DNA of 64,000 nucleotides from Sphingobacteriales bacterium (GCA_004144175.1 SEFT01000001.1:186001-250000); one strand, 5' to 3'. Shown: positions 53,961 through 62,579, numbered from the stretch's first letter. The notes: generated by a model not told the origin, from the sequence alone. Numbers and translations: made by a program.

Positions 53961-54779
53961 ATGAAGGAACAATATCGCATAACCATACCCAAACCCTGCA
54001 ACGAAGCATGGGAAGATATGCAACCCGCTGATAAAGGGCGGCATTGCCTGCAATGCAGTAAGACGGTTGTTGATTTCAGTACAATGACCGATGTCGAAGT
54101 ACTCGCATTCCTGCAACGGCATAAAGGGAAATTTGTATGCGGCAGACTCTCAAGCGTGTAGCTGGATACAACTTACCGTCCCGTTGTCCAAACATTCATT
54201 CCGATTATATATAGGCGGTTGTTGCTTGCATTGGGCCTGGCTATTGGTCTACAGCAAGCTGCCGATGCGCAGGACACATCTCATCTGAGAGGCAAGGTGA
54301 AGCTTGTTCAGCAGAAGAAGCCCGTTGTAGTGACAGGCACAGTAAAAGACAAGCATCGTAAACCAGTTGATGCAACGATATATGCTACGGCCAACGGGTT
54401 TGATACCGTTGTGGCTACAGATCCGCAGGGCGAATTTTCGATCATATTGCCTGATTGCGAAACCAAAGAAGACTTGGTAATCGAAGTGGCCACTTACGAC
54501 TATGTTACCATGGTATACTCAAAAAAGGCACTACCAAAGGACCAACTAAAAGAGTACAGCAAACTGCCCAAAAGCAACCGTCTGCGAATAGTTCTTAAAA
54601 GGCCAAATATTAATATTGAATCCCGTATGAGCGCTTTGCATATAGGTGAAGTGATCGTAGATGAAGTAAATGCCTCAGATGGCCCCGTTACATCTCGTGC
54701 GCCATTAGTGGTGGTGCCGTCAACGGAACTAAAAGAAGCCAAGCCAACCTTTTGGCAACTCCTGAAGTTCTGGAAATAA
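53961..54779 (+). pseudogene. Carboxypeptidase-regulatory-like membrane protein broken by one TAG codon
   Basis: The first 66 residues (MKEQYRITIPKPCNEAWEDM, then RHCLQCSKTVVDFSTMTDVE and KFVCGRLSS) are the four-cysteine N-terminal module common in Bacteroidota. An amber codon at 54159-54161 stops it, yet the same frame continues without a break: LDTTYRPVVQTFIPIIYRR, a membrane helix (LLLALGLAIGLQQAADAQ), and a CarboxypepD_reg-like domain with VTGTVKDKHRKPVDATIYA and VATDPQGEFSIILPD, ending at 54779. Family members have both parts in one chain. A single change of CAG to TAG explains the stop. If the stop is real, the second half could still be made from ATG 54219 but without normal start context. 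Confidence 0.72.
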
Positions 54780-54798
54780 CACCCCAATCTATCTCTTA

Positions 54799-54912
54799 TT
54801 AAAAATGTGTAAGCATCACCATGCCCAGCACTATAAGCATTATAATAAGGCTCAGCAGGCCAAGTGTGTGATATTTTTTAGTCGTGTTCTCTAATTTGTA
54901 GTGTACGCGCAT
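54799..54912 (-). CDS. 37-residue single-helix membrane protein
   Basis: ATG at 54912 opens MRVHYKLENTTKKYHTLGLL, and the chain ends with SLIIMLIVLGMVMLTHF before TAA. It has a basic, polar N-terminal part of about 16 residues and one strongly hydrophobic helix, as in real small membrane proteins. The gap between flanking genes is otherwise empty. I do not recognise a family and see no clear promoter box. Confidence 0.5.
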   Translation of the reverse strand: MRVHYKLENTTKKYHTLGLLSLIIMLIVLGMVMLTHF

Positions 54913-55146
54913 AGTCTTTCTCTTTTAGATGGCTTATCTGATTTCCGGCACTTCATTGCAGTATTTCTGCTCAAAACAATTGCGGGGGTAAAGAGATATC
55001 ATAAAAAATCTGTGCCGCGGTGGTGGCGGAATTGTTCATTCGCCGTTAGCAATTTTTCTATAATTGTGACGAAACAGTCATTTTTGATCGTCAATCTCTA
55101 TTTTCTGCATTGTAAAACCTGTTTTAATGCACTATTTTCGTATCTG

Positions 55147-55533
55147 ATGGACCAGGACGAGGTTTATATAGATTTTAGTTTCTTAGACGGCTTAAGCGTA
55201 ACCGATGATAATTTCAAGCGGGAAGTGATCAATATTTTCCTCGCTAATGCCCCTGGCTCTGTAGAAAAGCTCGATGAAATAGTACGTGAGGAAGGTGAAT
55301 GGGAAGAAATTTATAAGCAGGCACACTACCTTAAGTCCAGTTTCAGCGTTATCAAAATATCTCACATCAACGACCTGCTGCAAAAGATCGAGCAGCTTGC
55401 CAAAAAGGAAGTAAAACGTAAAGAAATTGAGATTTCTACCAAAGAACTGGTGGCTATATTCGAAAAGGCCTTACCATTGCTGATACATGAAAGAGACAGC
55501 CTTGGCGGTGCAGGCAACTCCCCGCTGGCTTGA
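55147..55533 (+). CDS. Hpt-domain (histidine phosphotransfer) protein
   Basis: 128 residues from ATG 55147, which cuts off an unsupported extension back to 54901. The four-helix Hpt core is clear: INIFLANAPGSVEKLDEIV, then IYKQAHYLKSSFSVIKI with the phosphorylated histidine in AHYLKSS. It would pass phosphate between a hybrid kinase and a regulator; neither is adjacent. Its end overlaps the DUF2752 gene by 47 nt in another frame. Confidence 0.83.
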   Translation: MDQDEVYIDFSFLDGLSVTDDNFKREVINIFLANAPGSVEKLDEIVREEGEWEEIYKQAHYLKSSFSVIKISHINDLLQKIEQLAKKEVKRKEIEISTKELVAIFEKALPLLIHERDSLGGAGNSPLA

Positions 55534-55825
55534 CTGGCTGGAGCACCACCTGCTCAGATGCCCTTTTAAAGAATGGACACAGCTTGACTGCCCCGGCTGC
55601 GGTTTTCAACGCTCGTTTATTGCATTGCTTAAAGGTGATTTTGCAGCCAGCTGGCATTTTTACCCGCCCGGCATATTCCTGCTTTTAACGCTTGTCGTAT
55701 TGGTCATTCACCTTAAATTTGACCTGAAACACGGTGCGTTCATTTTGAAAATACTCTATATTGTGGCTGCTGTCGTAATGGGCACTAACTACATCTACAA
55801 AATCGTAAACCACCAGCTATTATGA
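55487..55825 (+). CDS. DUF2752 membrane protein
   Basis: 112 residues. LDCPGCGFQRSFIALLKGDF followed by AASWHFYPPGIFLLLT is the DUF2752 signature, with two cysteines in CPGCG; two membrane helices follow. Function unknown. It starts inside the Hpt gene and overlaps the CCC-motif protein gene by 4 nt, so the three are one operon. Confidence 0.87.
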   Translation: MKETALAVQATPRWLDWLEHHLLRCPFKEWTQLDCPGCGFQRSFIALLKGDFAASWHFYPPGIFLLLTLVVLVIHLKFDLKHGAFILKILYIVAAVVMGTNYIYKIVNHQLL

Positions 55826-56193
55826 ATGAATCTTACAATCAACCCTCTGTATTTCCCGACATGCCGCAACAACCGCTGCCCAATGCTACTGCAGTATTGG
55901 TACTAGGTATTTTATCGATACCTACCTGTTGCTGCTATGGTATGGGCCTTATCTTAGGCATCATTGCCCTCGTACTGGCAGGCAAAGACCGCAAACGTTA
56001 TCGCGAAGCACCGGGCATGTATACCAGCGGCTCGCTCAGCAACCTGAATGCCGGCCGTATTTGTGCTATCATAGGTGTGTCGCTTACTTCGGTTTATCTA
56101 CTATCTATGGTGATAGCTATGATGATATTTGGCGTAGAAGTACTTTCTGACCCCGACGCTATGAGAGAAATTATTGAGCAGTATCAGAAGTAA
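55822..56193 (+). CDS. CCC-motif membrane protein (DUF4190-like)
   Basis: 123 residues with two or three helices and the name-giving LGILSIPTCCCYGMGLILG block; GRICAIIGVSLTSVYLL is the second conserved helix. Such proteins are often encoded beside DUF2752 proteins in Bacteroidota, as here (ATGA overlap). No function is established. Confidence 0.85.
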   Translation: MNESYNQPSVFPDMPQQPLPNATAVLVLGILSIPTCCCYGMGLILGIIALVLAGKDRKRYREAPGMYTSGSLSNLNAGRICAIIGVSLTSVYLLSMVIAMMIFGVEVLSDPDAMREIIEQYQK

Positions 56194-56220
56194 AAGGGCA
56201 TAGGGCCTGCTATATAAAAT

Positions 56221-56253
56221 AACAATGGCTGTCATAAACTGGCAGCCATTGTT
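56221..56253. terminator. Bidirectional intrinsic terminator
   Basis: AACAATGGCTG pairs with CAGCCATTGTT around an 11-nt loop, between convergent genes. Confidence 0.85.
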
Positions 56254-56273
56254 ATGTATGTTCAAGGAACTGC

Positions 56274-57080
56274 TTACATACCACCCAGCCTGATGCCGAT
56301 AGCAAACGGATGCTGATCCAGTGCATTTTCGTGCAGTGCCGTTACCTGGTAGCTGCCATAGAGCCTGAAGTACCCGCTAAGGCCTATCTCCGCAGTAAGG
56401 CAGGTGTTGAAGTCGGCGAAGTTGAATTTATCATGGTTCTTGTCCTTACCACGTTCGGTTGATTTTTGTTTGGTCCAAGAGTCGATGCGATAGCCGCCGG
56501 TAACCCCTACGCCATACACCAGCCATGTTTTACTGGAAACCCGGGTCTTGAAAGTAGCCATCAGGGGTACGCTCAGGTAAGTAATGCCCAGTTTATTCTT
56601 CGAGAAGTTGATGCTGTCCATAATAACACCGGGGTTTGGCTCGCTTACATAGCTGATGTTTTTATTGAAACGGAAATTATATATCTGCAGACCAAGGCCA
56701 GAGCTTAAATAAACTTTTTGATTTTTACCCTTTGCTACGCGCCACTTAGCCATTACGGGCCATATGTTTACGTTCACCGCTTTGGCTGTACGCTGGCTGA
56801 AGAGGTATTGATTCTTCGCTGTGTTCTCTACCTTCAGAAAATTCTTTGCTTCGGTAGAAGTATAGTCCGTTTTGTCATGGATAGAATTAATACCCAGGTC
56901 GAACATAACATACTCCATCTCGAAAGTTTTTTCTTCCTTCTTCTCATCGGTCTTTTCGATGCCTACCTCGTCGGGGCTTATCACGATGGCCATGCTCTTT
57001 TTTTCTTTTTCGGTTTTTTCTTGTGCTATGGCTGCGCCGGATAGTAGTGTTGCAGCAAGCAGGCTATAAATAAGTTTCAT
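56274..57080 (-). CDS. Outer-membrane beta-barrel protein
   Basis: 268 residues with a signal peptide (MKLIYSLLAATLLSGAAIAQ), a charged segment rich in K, E and D (about 21-52) and a barrel of roughly ten strands: VYLSSGLGLQIYNFRF, ITYLSVPLMATFKTR, KTWLVYGVGVTGGYRID, and HPFAIGIRLGGM at the end. Third gene of an operon behind an ECF sigma factor and a membrane anti-sigma-like protein, so the three likely form an envelope-stress or surface-sensing unit. Confidence 0.78.
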   Translation of the reverse strand: MKLIYSLLAATLLSGAAIAQEKTEKEKKSMAIVISPDEVGIEKTDEKKEEKTFEMEYVMFDLGINSIHDKTDYTSTEAKNFLKVENTAKNQYLFSQRTAKAVNVNIWPVMAKWRVAKGKNQKVYLSSGLGLQIYNFRFNKNISYVSEPNPGVIMDSINFSKNKLGITYLSVPLMATFKTRVSSKTWLVYGVGVTGGYRIDSWTKQKSTERGKDKNHDKFNFADFNTCLTAEIGLSGYFRLYGSYQVTALHENALDQHPFAIGIRLGGM

Positions 57081-57093
57081 GTTTTGGTATGAT

Positions 57094-57954
57094 TTAGAAT
57101 TTTAAAACGAATAGTTCTTTCTTTCCGATTCTGAGGCTTACATCGGTGCCTTTTATTTTGTTTTTTATGTCTTTTGCCTGTTCCAACTTGGCAGAGATAG
57201 CGTCTTTTACATCGGCCACTCCCTGGCTTTCTTTCACATCCAGCAGGGCCAGTACATCTATACCCGATCTGCGTGTTTTAAGCTCTACGGTATTAGGTTC
57301 TGTTACTATCGGCTCTACAGGCAGTACTTCGGGCTGCGTATTTGTTTTCGGTTCCGGGTCTTGCAGGCGGAAAGTTTTTTCCATTTCTTTCGATGCTTGT
57401 GCTATGGTCTCCGGTTGAGGTGTTACAACTTTAGGCTCGGTAACGGGCTGGATTACTTTTTGCGTATTAGCTGGTACCTCATTGTTTTTCTTTTTTGTTT
57501 GTACAATCGCTGCGGGCTGACGCTTGATCGTGTTTTCAACGGTGACAGTTTTTACAGGTGATGAATGGATATCTTTTGGCTCCTTTACCTCGGAAGCTAC
57601 CGCTACTAATGGCGCTACCTTGGCTGGTGTGTTGTCAACGACCAGAGGTTGCTGTGCAGGCTGTTTTAAAGCCCAGATGCCTATTATAGCTGCTATACCG
57701 GCCGCAGCGCCATAGGCCCACCAACCTTTGAAAGCTATGGTCTTCTTCTGCGGCTCTTCTTTCAGCAGCAGGTCTTTCTGCTGATATAACTGTGTAGTGT
57801 CAGGAGCAAACCGCACCGCACTGTATAGCTCTTGTTCCTTTTGCAGCTCGGGGTGCAGCGCAATGAACGCCTGCAAGCACACCTGCTCGGTTTCATTAAG
57901 CTCCCCGTCTGCATCCAGCAGCATATACTCCTCATAATTTTCCCAGGTCACCAT
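57094..57954 (-). CDS. Anti-sigma-like single-pass membrane protein
   Basis: 286 residues. The N-terminal part (YEEYMLLDADGELNETEQVC, about 7-27) resembles the zinc-free anti-sigma domain of Bacteroidota ECF systems; a membrane helix follows at about 78-96 (WWAYGAAAGIAAIIGIWAL), then a long periplasmic part rich in proline, valine and threonine (100-230) and a coiled-coil tail. The gene lies 14 nt after the sigma factor gene. Its periplasmic tail could be sensed together with the barrel protein. Family assignment is by arrangement rather than clear homology. Confidence 0.72.
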   Translation of the reverse strand: MVTWENYEEYMLLDADGELNETEQVCLQAFIALHPELQKEQELYSAVRFAPDTTQLYQQKDLLLKEEPQKKTIAFKGWWAYGAAAGIAAIIGIWALKQPAQQPLVVDNTPAKVAPLVAVASEVKEPKDIHSSPVKTVTVENTIKRQPAAIVQTKKKNNEVPANTQKVIQPVTEPKVVTPQPETIAQASKEMEKTFRLQDPEPKTNTQPEVLPVEPIVTEPNTVELKTRRSGIDVLALLDVKESQGVADVKDAISAKLEQAKDIKNKIKGTDVSLRIGKKELFVLKF

Positions 57955-57968
57955 AGCTTCTGTTTTTA

Positions 57969-58451
57969 TTAAATAATGTGTTCAACACTTACAAGGTATT
58001 CCTTCAGGGTCTTCCGTGCCCGGTGCAGGTACACCTTCACCTGGCTGTCGGATAATCCTGTGATTTGCGCTATCTCTTCATAGCGGTAGCCTTCGTAGTC
58101 CTTTAGCAGTACCAGTGCGCGCGATTGCTCGTCCAGCCGTTCCAGTGCCCTGTCCAGTACGCGTTTCAGGTCAGAGTGCCCCGGGTGGTAGCTTTCGGCA
58201 TATTCAGGTTCTTCGCTGTAGGTTACCCCGCCTTTACGCCTGAATATATCTACCGACTGCCTGTAGGCTACCTGAAAAAGAAAAGATTTCGCTTTTTCAG
58301 GGTCTACGCTTCCGCGTTTCTCCCACAGTACTGCAAAGCTGTTCTGAACCACATCGCCCGCGTCCTCCTGGTTACCCGTGCATTTGCAGGCAAACCGGAA
58401 AAGCGCATCAGCCCATTGCTTTACGCAGGCGTTGTATTCTTTAAGCTCCAT
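57969..58451 (-). CDS. ECF RNA polymerase sigma factor
   Basis: 160 residues with sigma region 2 (ALFRFACKCTGNQEDAGDVV, QNSFAVLWEKRG) and region 4 (LVLLKDYEGYRYEEIAQITG, LSDSQVKVYLHRARKTLKEY). It would direct polymerase to a small regulon, possibly including its own operon. Followed by the membrane anti-sigma-like gene and a barrel gene. Confidence 0.92.
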   Translation of the reverse strand: MELKEYNACVKQWADALFRFACKCTGNQEDAGDVVQNSFAVLWEKRGSVDPEKAKSFLFQVAYRQSVDIFRRKGGVTYSEEPEYAESYHPGHSDLKRVLDRALERLDEQSRALVLLKDYEGYRYEEIAQITGLSDSQVKVYLHRARKTLKEYLVSVEHII

Positions 58452-58573
58452 TCAGTTATTAAATCGGTACAGTTTCAAAAAAGTTACAGCTTTAGTAAAA
58501 AATATTTTTCAGGCTGCTTTGGGTCTGAGGTACAATGTTTTAGCAAACTATAACCATAGTGCAGGTTAAGACG

Positions 58574-58581
58574 TACCTTTG
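58574..58581 (+). promoter_or_regulatory. Putative -7 box of the pseudouridine synthase gene
   Basis: TACCTTTG, 32 nt before the ATG at 58614. Confidence 0.5.
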
Positions 58582-58613
58582 CCGTTTATATATTATAGCG
58601 CAAATTATTAAGA

Positions 58614-60428
58614 ATGAGACAAAAACCATCTTCGAACAACGGGAAGACAGGGTCCGGACGTGATTTTAAGGGTGGCGGCAAGGGTGCCGCAGGTAAAGGC
58701 TTTGGCGGGAAAAGGGACGATAAAGACCGGTCGGGCGGAGGCTATAGGTCTTCCGGAAGGGGAGAGGATGGACGTGATGGTGAGCGTCCTGCAAGGTTCA
58801 AGCGCGAGGACAAGCCGGAAGGCAAGGGCCGTTTCGGCGACCGTGAAGATGCAAAACGCCCATATAAAAGGGACGATAAGAAAGAAGGCTTCTTCGGAAA
58901 GCCCGACCGTGAAAAGCGCGGCGACGGCGATAAAGACCGTAAGCCATTCTTTAAGAAGGACGATAGCAGAGGCGACAAACGTCCGTACCAGAAAAGAGAA
59001 GAATCGGGTAGCAGGAGCGAAAGACCTGACCGTGAGCGTAAAAGCTATGGCGACAGAGAAGAGAAACGCCCGTACAAAAGAAGAGAAGACTCAGATAACA
59101 GAGGTGAAAGACCTGATCGTGAACGTAAGAGTTACGGCGACAGGGAAGAAAAGCGCCCATACAAGAGAGCTGAAGGCGATAGTGATAGAAAACCTTCGTT
59201 CCGCAAAAACGATGGAGAGCAGAGAGGCGGCTTTAGAGACCGTGACGAAAAACGCCCGTTCAAAAAAGAAGGCTTTAGGGATCGTGACGCAGAAGGTAGC
59301 GACCGCCCTAAAAAACGCTTTGAAGACCGTGACGATAAAAAGCCATACAAGAAGAACGATAAAGAAGGCAAAGACGGCGAAAAACCCAAACGCCCGGGTA
59401 GAGAGCGTTTTGAAGACCAAGACCTGAGCTTTGGTAAAGGGGCTGGCAGAAACAAAGAAGAAAGGAAACCACGCAGAAACGATATTGACCGGACGGAAGG
59501 AAAGGAAGGTGAGAACAATGAAGTAAAGCCGAAAATATCGCTGAAGAAAATAGAAAAGGCTCCTGAAGATTTTACCAAAGCATTCCCACTGGGCGACCGT
59601 AAAGTAAGCGGACCATTCCGTAAGCAGTTTGCCGAAGAGCAGGAAGCAGAAAAAGCTGGCAAGCCGATAAAGCGCGCGCGCAAGCCAAGGATGGAAGAAG
59701 GTGAGGATGTAAAGGAGATGACTCTGAACAAATACATTGCCCATAGCGGTACCTGCAGCCGTAGGGATGCTGCTGAAATGGTAAAGGCAGGCAAGGTGAA
59801 AATAAACGGCGAACTGGCGCTGGATCCCGGATACCGTGTGCAGCCTTATGATGTGGTGACCATAGCCGGTAAGAAGCTGACACCGCAAAAGAACAGGGTA
59901 TATATACTATTGAACAAACCTAAAGGCTTCCTGACCACAACAGAAGACCCTGAAGACCGCAAGACGGTAATGGATCTGGTGAACCCTGAAGATGCAGGTG
60001 TAGAACGTTTGTTCCCAGTGGGCAGGCTCGATAGGAATACTACAGGCCTGATACTGCTGACAAATGATGGTGACTTGGCGCAAAAACTATCGCACCCCAG
60101 CTACGAGATAAAGAAGGTATACCAGGTAAGCCTGAATAAAGCGCTCACGAAAGTAGACTTCGAAAAAGTAGTAGCCGGTGTAGAACTGGAAGACGGCGTA
60201 GCCAATGTAGATGCACTGGCTTACCTGGATACTAAAGAAGAACTGGGACTGGAAATACATAGCGGCCGCAACCGCATCGTACGTCGCATATTCGAGTCAC
60301 TGGGCTATGAGGTAGATAAACTGGACCGCGTAATGTATGCGGGCCTCACCAAGAAAAACCTGCCGCGCGGTAAATGGCGTTTCCTGGAAGAGAAAGAAGT
60401 GATACTGCTGAAGCATTTTAAATCGTAA
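58614..60428 (+). CDS. rluB: RluB-family 23S rRNA pseudouridine synthase with long charged repeat tail
   Basis: 604 residues. The last 235 hold the enzyme: an S4 RNA-binding domain (LNKYIAHSGTCSRRDAAEMV) and the RsuA/RluB catalytic domain with LFPVGRLDRNTTGLILLTND (catalytic aspartate in GRLD), VYQVSLNKALTK and EIHSGRNRIVRRIFESLGYE. It isomerises a uridine of 23S rRNA. The first 365 residues are disordered-looking, very rich in K, R, D, E and G, with RGG-like stretches and a 29-residue repeat (ERPDRERKSYGDREEKRPYK) whose DNA period is 87 nt. Such tails occur in Bacteroidota synthases but this one is especially long. Amidohydrolase gene follows 6 nt later. Confidence 0.9.
   Translation: MRQKPSSNNGKTGSGRDFKGGGKGAAGKGFGGKRDDKDRSGGGYRSSGRGEDGRDGERPARFKREDKPEGKGRFGDREDAKRPYKRDDKKEGFFGKPDREKRGDGDKDRKPFFKKDDSRGDKRPYQKREESGSRSERPDRERKSYGDREEKRPYKRREDSDNRGERPDRERKSYGDREEKRPYKRAEGDSDRKPSFRKNDGEQRGGFRDRDEKRPFKKEGFRDRDAEGSDRPKKRFEDRDDKKPYKKNDKEGKDGEKPKRPGRERFEDQDLSFGKGAGRNKEERKPRRNDIDRTEGKEGENNEVKPKISLKKIEKAPEDFTKAFPLGDRKVSGPFRKQFAEEQEAEKAGKPIKRARKPRMEEGEDVKEMTLNKYIAHSGTCSRRDAAEMVKAGKVKINGELALDPGYRVQPYDVVTIAGKKLTPQKNRVYILLNKPKGFLTTTEDPEDRKTVMDLVNPEDAGVERLFPVGRLDRNTTGLILLTNDGDLAQKLSHPSYEIKKVYQVSLNKALTKVDFEKVVAGVELEDGVANVDALAYLDTKEELGLEIHSGRNRIVRRIFESLGYEVDKLDRVMYAGLTKKNLPRGKWRFLEEKEVILLKHFKS
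59019..59190 (+). repeat. 87-nt imperfect tandem repeat inside the pseudouridine synthase gene
   Basis: Copies beginning GAAAGACCTGA at 59019 and 59106 code for nearly the same 29 residues, differing at synonymous sites. Weaker copies occur before and after. Confidence 0.7.
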
Positions 60429-60434
60429 GAACGG

Positions 60435-61595
60435 GTGCTGTTTACTGCGGATAGGATACATGATGGTAAAGGCTGGCTGCCGGAAAATACGATTATTGAA
60501 ACAGATGATAACGGAACTATTCTCTCTGTTTATCAGTCGGAAAATAGAGAAGGTGTTACCGTACTGGAAGGTCTGCTGGCTCCGGGTTTTGTCAATGTGC
60601 ATTGCCACCTGGAGCTATCGCACATGAAGGGTGTAGTACCAAAGCATACGGGGCTTATCGGCTTCCTGAAGCAGATACCTGCCTTGCGCAACAGCTTTAG
60701 CGATGAGCAAAAGCGGACTGCCCGTAAAGCTGCCTATGAAGAGCTTTACGTAAACGGTACGGTTGCAGTAGGCGATATAGCTAATACCAGTGATGCACTG
60801 GATGTACGTGCGCTGGGCAAAATGCACATACATACTTTTACAGAGGCGCTAGGCTTTAACCCTGCCCCTGAGCGGATGTATGGGTATGCACAGCAGGCTT
60901 TCGAGGCATATAATGGGCAAGAGGGTAACGGTAAGATGTTGCGGCAGTCGATGGTGCCACATGCGCCTTATTCGGTGTCGCAGCCGTTCTTTAGCCTTAT
61001 CGACCAGCATCAGCCTGAATCTATCATATCAATACACAACCAGGAATGTTGCGCAGAGAATGAGTTTTACATATCGAAAGACGGCATGGTGCGCGACCTG
61101 CTGAGCGGTATGGGTATAGACGATTCTTTCTTTGTCCCATCAGGCAAGACATCGCTGCAAACCTACCTGGAGTGGATATCGCCCACGCACCCTGTCATCT
61201 TCATCCACAATACATTTACCACCAAAGAAGATATAGATACGGCCCGCAGGCTGATGCCGCAAACCTTCTGGTGCCTCTGCCCCAATGCTAATCTGTATAT
61301 AGAAAATACGCTGCCCGATGTGCCGTTGTTTATAAAGGAAGGGCTGAATATATGTGTAGGTACAGATAGCCTCGCCTCCAACCATCAACTGAGTATTTTA
61401 TCAGAGCTGACTACCTTGAAAAAAAACTTTTCCGAGTTAGACTGGGAAATACTACTGACCTGGGCGACACTGAATGGAGCTCGTGCCCTGCAAATGCAAC
61501 ATGTAATAGGCAGTATTGAGGTGGGTAAGCAACCTGGCTTGGTGCAGATAAGGGGACTTGGAAGCGACGTGCCTACTATTAAACGAATCATCTAA
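60435..61595 (+). CDS. Amidohydrolase-family deaminase
   Basis: 386 residues from GTG 60435, 6 nt after the pseudouridine synthase stop. Metal ligands are visible in FVNVHCHLELSHMKGVV, SIHNQECCAENEFY, FIHNTFTTKEDID and ICVGTDSLASNHQLS, and VPHAPYSVSQP lines the active site. This layout fits the chlorohydrolase/deaminase branch (ATZ/TRZ, guanine deaminase, aminofutalosine deaminase). Aminofutalosine deamination for menaquinone synthesis is one possibility; no other mqn gene lies nearby, so the substrate is open. Confidence 0.82.
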   Translation: MLFTADRIHDGKGWLPENTIIETDDNGTILSVYQSENREGVTVLEGLLAPGFVNVHCHLELSHMKGVVPKHTGLIGFLKQIPALRNSFSDEQKRTARKAAYEELYVNGTVAVGDIANTSDALDVRALGKMHIHTFTEALGFNPAPERMYGYAQQAFEAYNGQEGNGKMLRQSMVPHAPYSVSQPFFSLIDQHQPESIISIHNQECCAENEFYISKDGMVRDLLSGMGIDDSFFVPSGKTSLQTYLEWISPTHPVIFIHNTFTTKEDIDTARRLMPQTFWCLCPNANLYIENTLPDVPLFIKEGLNICVGTDSLASNHQLSILSELTTLKKNFSELDWEILLTWATLNGARALQMQHVIGSIEVGKQPGLVQIRGLGSDVPTIKRII

Positions 61596-61839
61596 AGTGT
61601 GCGCTCTCAGGCGTCTGGAGCACTTGCATAAAGGAAATATAATCCACCCTCTAATGTGCTATCCAAACGCTTATTATTGCACAGGTAAATAATCATCTGT
61701 GCGCTGACTATTGAATGTTCCTAAATATTACCTAGGATAAAATAATGGCTATATTTTAGACTTCCAGATACTTCGTCTTATAAATGGCAGTTATTATTAC
61801 ACTACTTATTGCTGTCGGCTATCCATTCCTTTTGCGTTT

Positions 61840-62430
61840 TTGCTGAAACGTAAAGTAAAGACTGCTTCAATAAAAACCACCAAATTGCTCTTATGGATAC
61901 ATGCCGGGTCATTAATACTGACGTTTGCATCAGTCATCCTCTTTTTTAAGTATAACATATCCTTTCGGGGAATGTACACATCCCGCATCGTTGCGTGGGT
62001 TTTCCTTCTTACAGGAATGGCGACTTACATTGTCGGGCATAAGTCCCAGTTCAACAGAATTACTAAATGGTACTTCCTAACATTTTCTATTCTTCCCAGT
62101 ATTACTTGCCTGATACTGCTCGTTCCCTTTTTAGGAATAGTTATCGTAGGGTCAATTTTATTTCGATTGAGTATGACAGGAGATACACAGTATCATAATG
62201 ATCAGCATATCAGGGTCCAAAAAACATTTACCGGACTACTTGCACCTCCCCGTTTAGAAGTTTACAAGAAAGACGCCCTATTTGAAAAGACTATATATAG
62301 TCCCGAGGGGCGCTTTTTTGAAGTAGACAGTGTGAGGACTATGGTTAAAGGTGACGATCTGGTTATTTACCTTTATAACAATAAATCAGACGATACAGTA
62401 GCTCCAGTAATTATAAAAGCGAAGAGGTAA
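61840..62430 (+). CDS. Membrane protein of unknown function, possibly frameshifted at the N terminus
   Basis: The open frame begins at TTG 61840 and gives 196 residues with two to three helices (TTKLLLWIHAGSLILTFASV, RIVAWVFLLTGMATYIVG, and a longer hydrophobic stretch at about 75-105) and a C-terminal soluble part ending DDTVAPVIIKAKR. An ATG at 61784 opens MAVIITLLIAVGYPFLLRF in another frame, running into the T run at 61837-61841; one extra T there would join both into one chain of about 215 residues. No family recognised. Confidence 0.58.
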   Translation: MLKRKVKTASIKTTKLLLWIHAGSLILTFASVILFFKYNISFRGMYTSRIVAWVFLLTGMATYIVGHKSQFNRITKWYFLTFSILPSITCLILLVPFLGIVIVGSILFRLSMTGDTQYHNDQHIRVQKTFTGLLAPPRLEVYKKDALFEKTIYSPEGRFFEVDSVRTMVKGDDLVIYLYNNKSDDTVAPVIIKAKR

Positions 62431-62526
62431 TTTAACAGCAGGTTGGTGAAAGTAAGTTCTTGTAAATAAACTTCGGTTTTGCACGGCCTATTCGCATAGA
62501 AACGTGGGCCAGTAGCGTCAATAGAT

Positions 62527-62562
62527 AGAAAGCCCGCAGTTATGACTGCGGGCTTTCTGTTA
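62527..62562. terminator. Bidirectional intrinsic terminator
   Basis: Perfect 14-bp stem AGAAAGCCCGCAGT with loop TATG, between convergent genes. Confidence 0.9.
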
Positions 62563-62579
62563 TAAAAGTATAATACTGA

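Noticed and set aside
54901-55146. N-terminal extension of the Hpt protein
   Set aside because: The 82 added residues have no domain and include a segment antisense to the 37-residue gene; ATG 55147 precedes the Hpt core.
59091-59888. Long minus-strand open frames inside the pseudouridine synthase gene
   Set aside because: They arise from the repetitive, stop-poor charged tail; the S/F-rich products look like no protein family.
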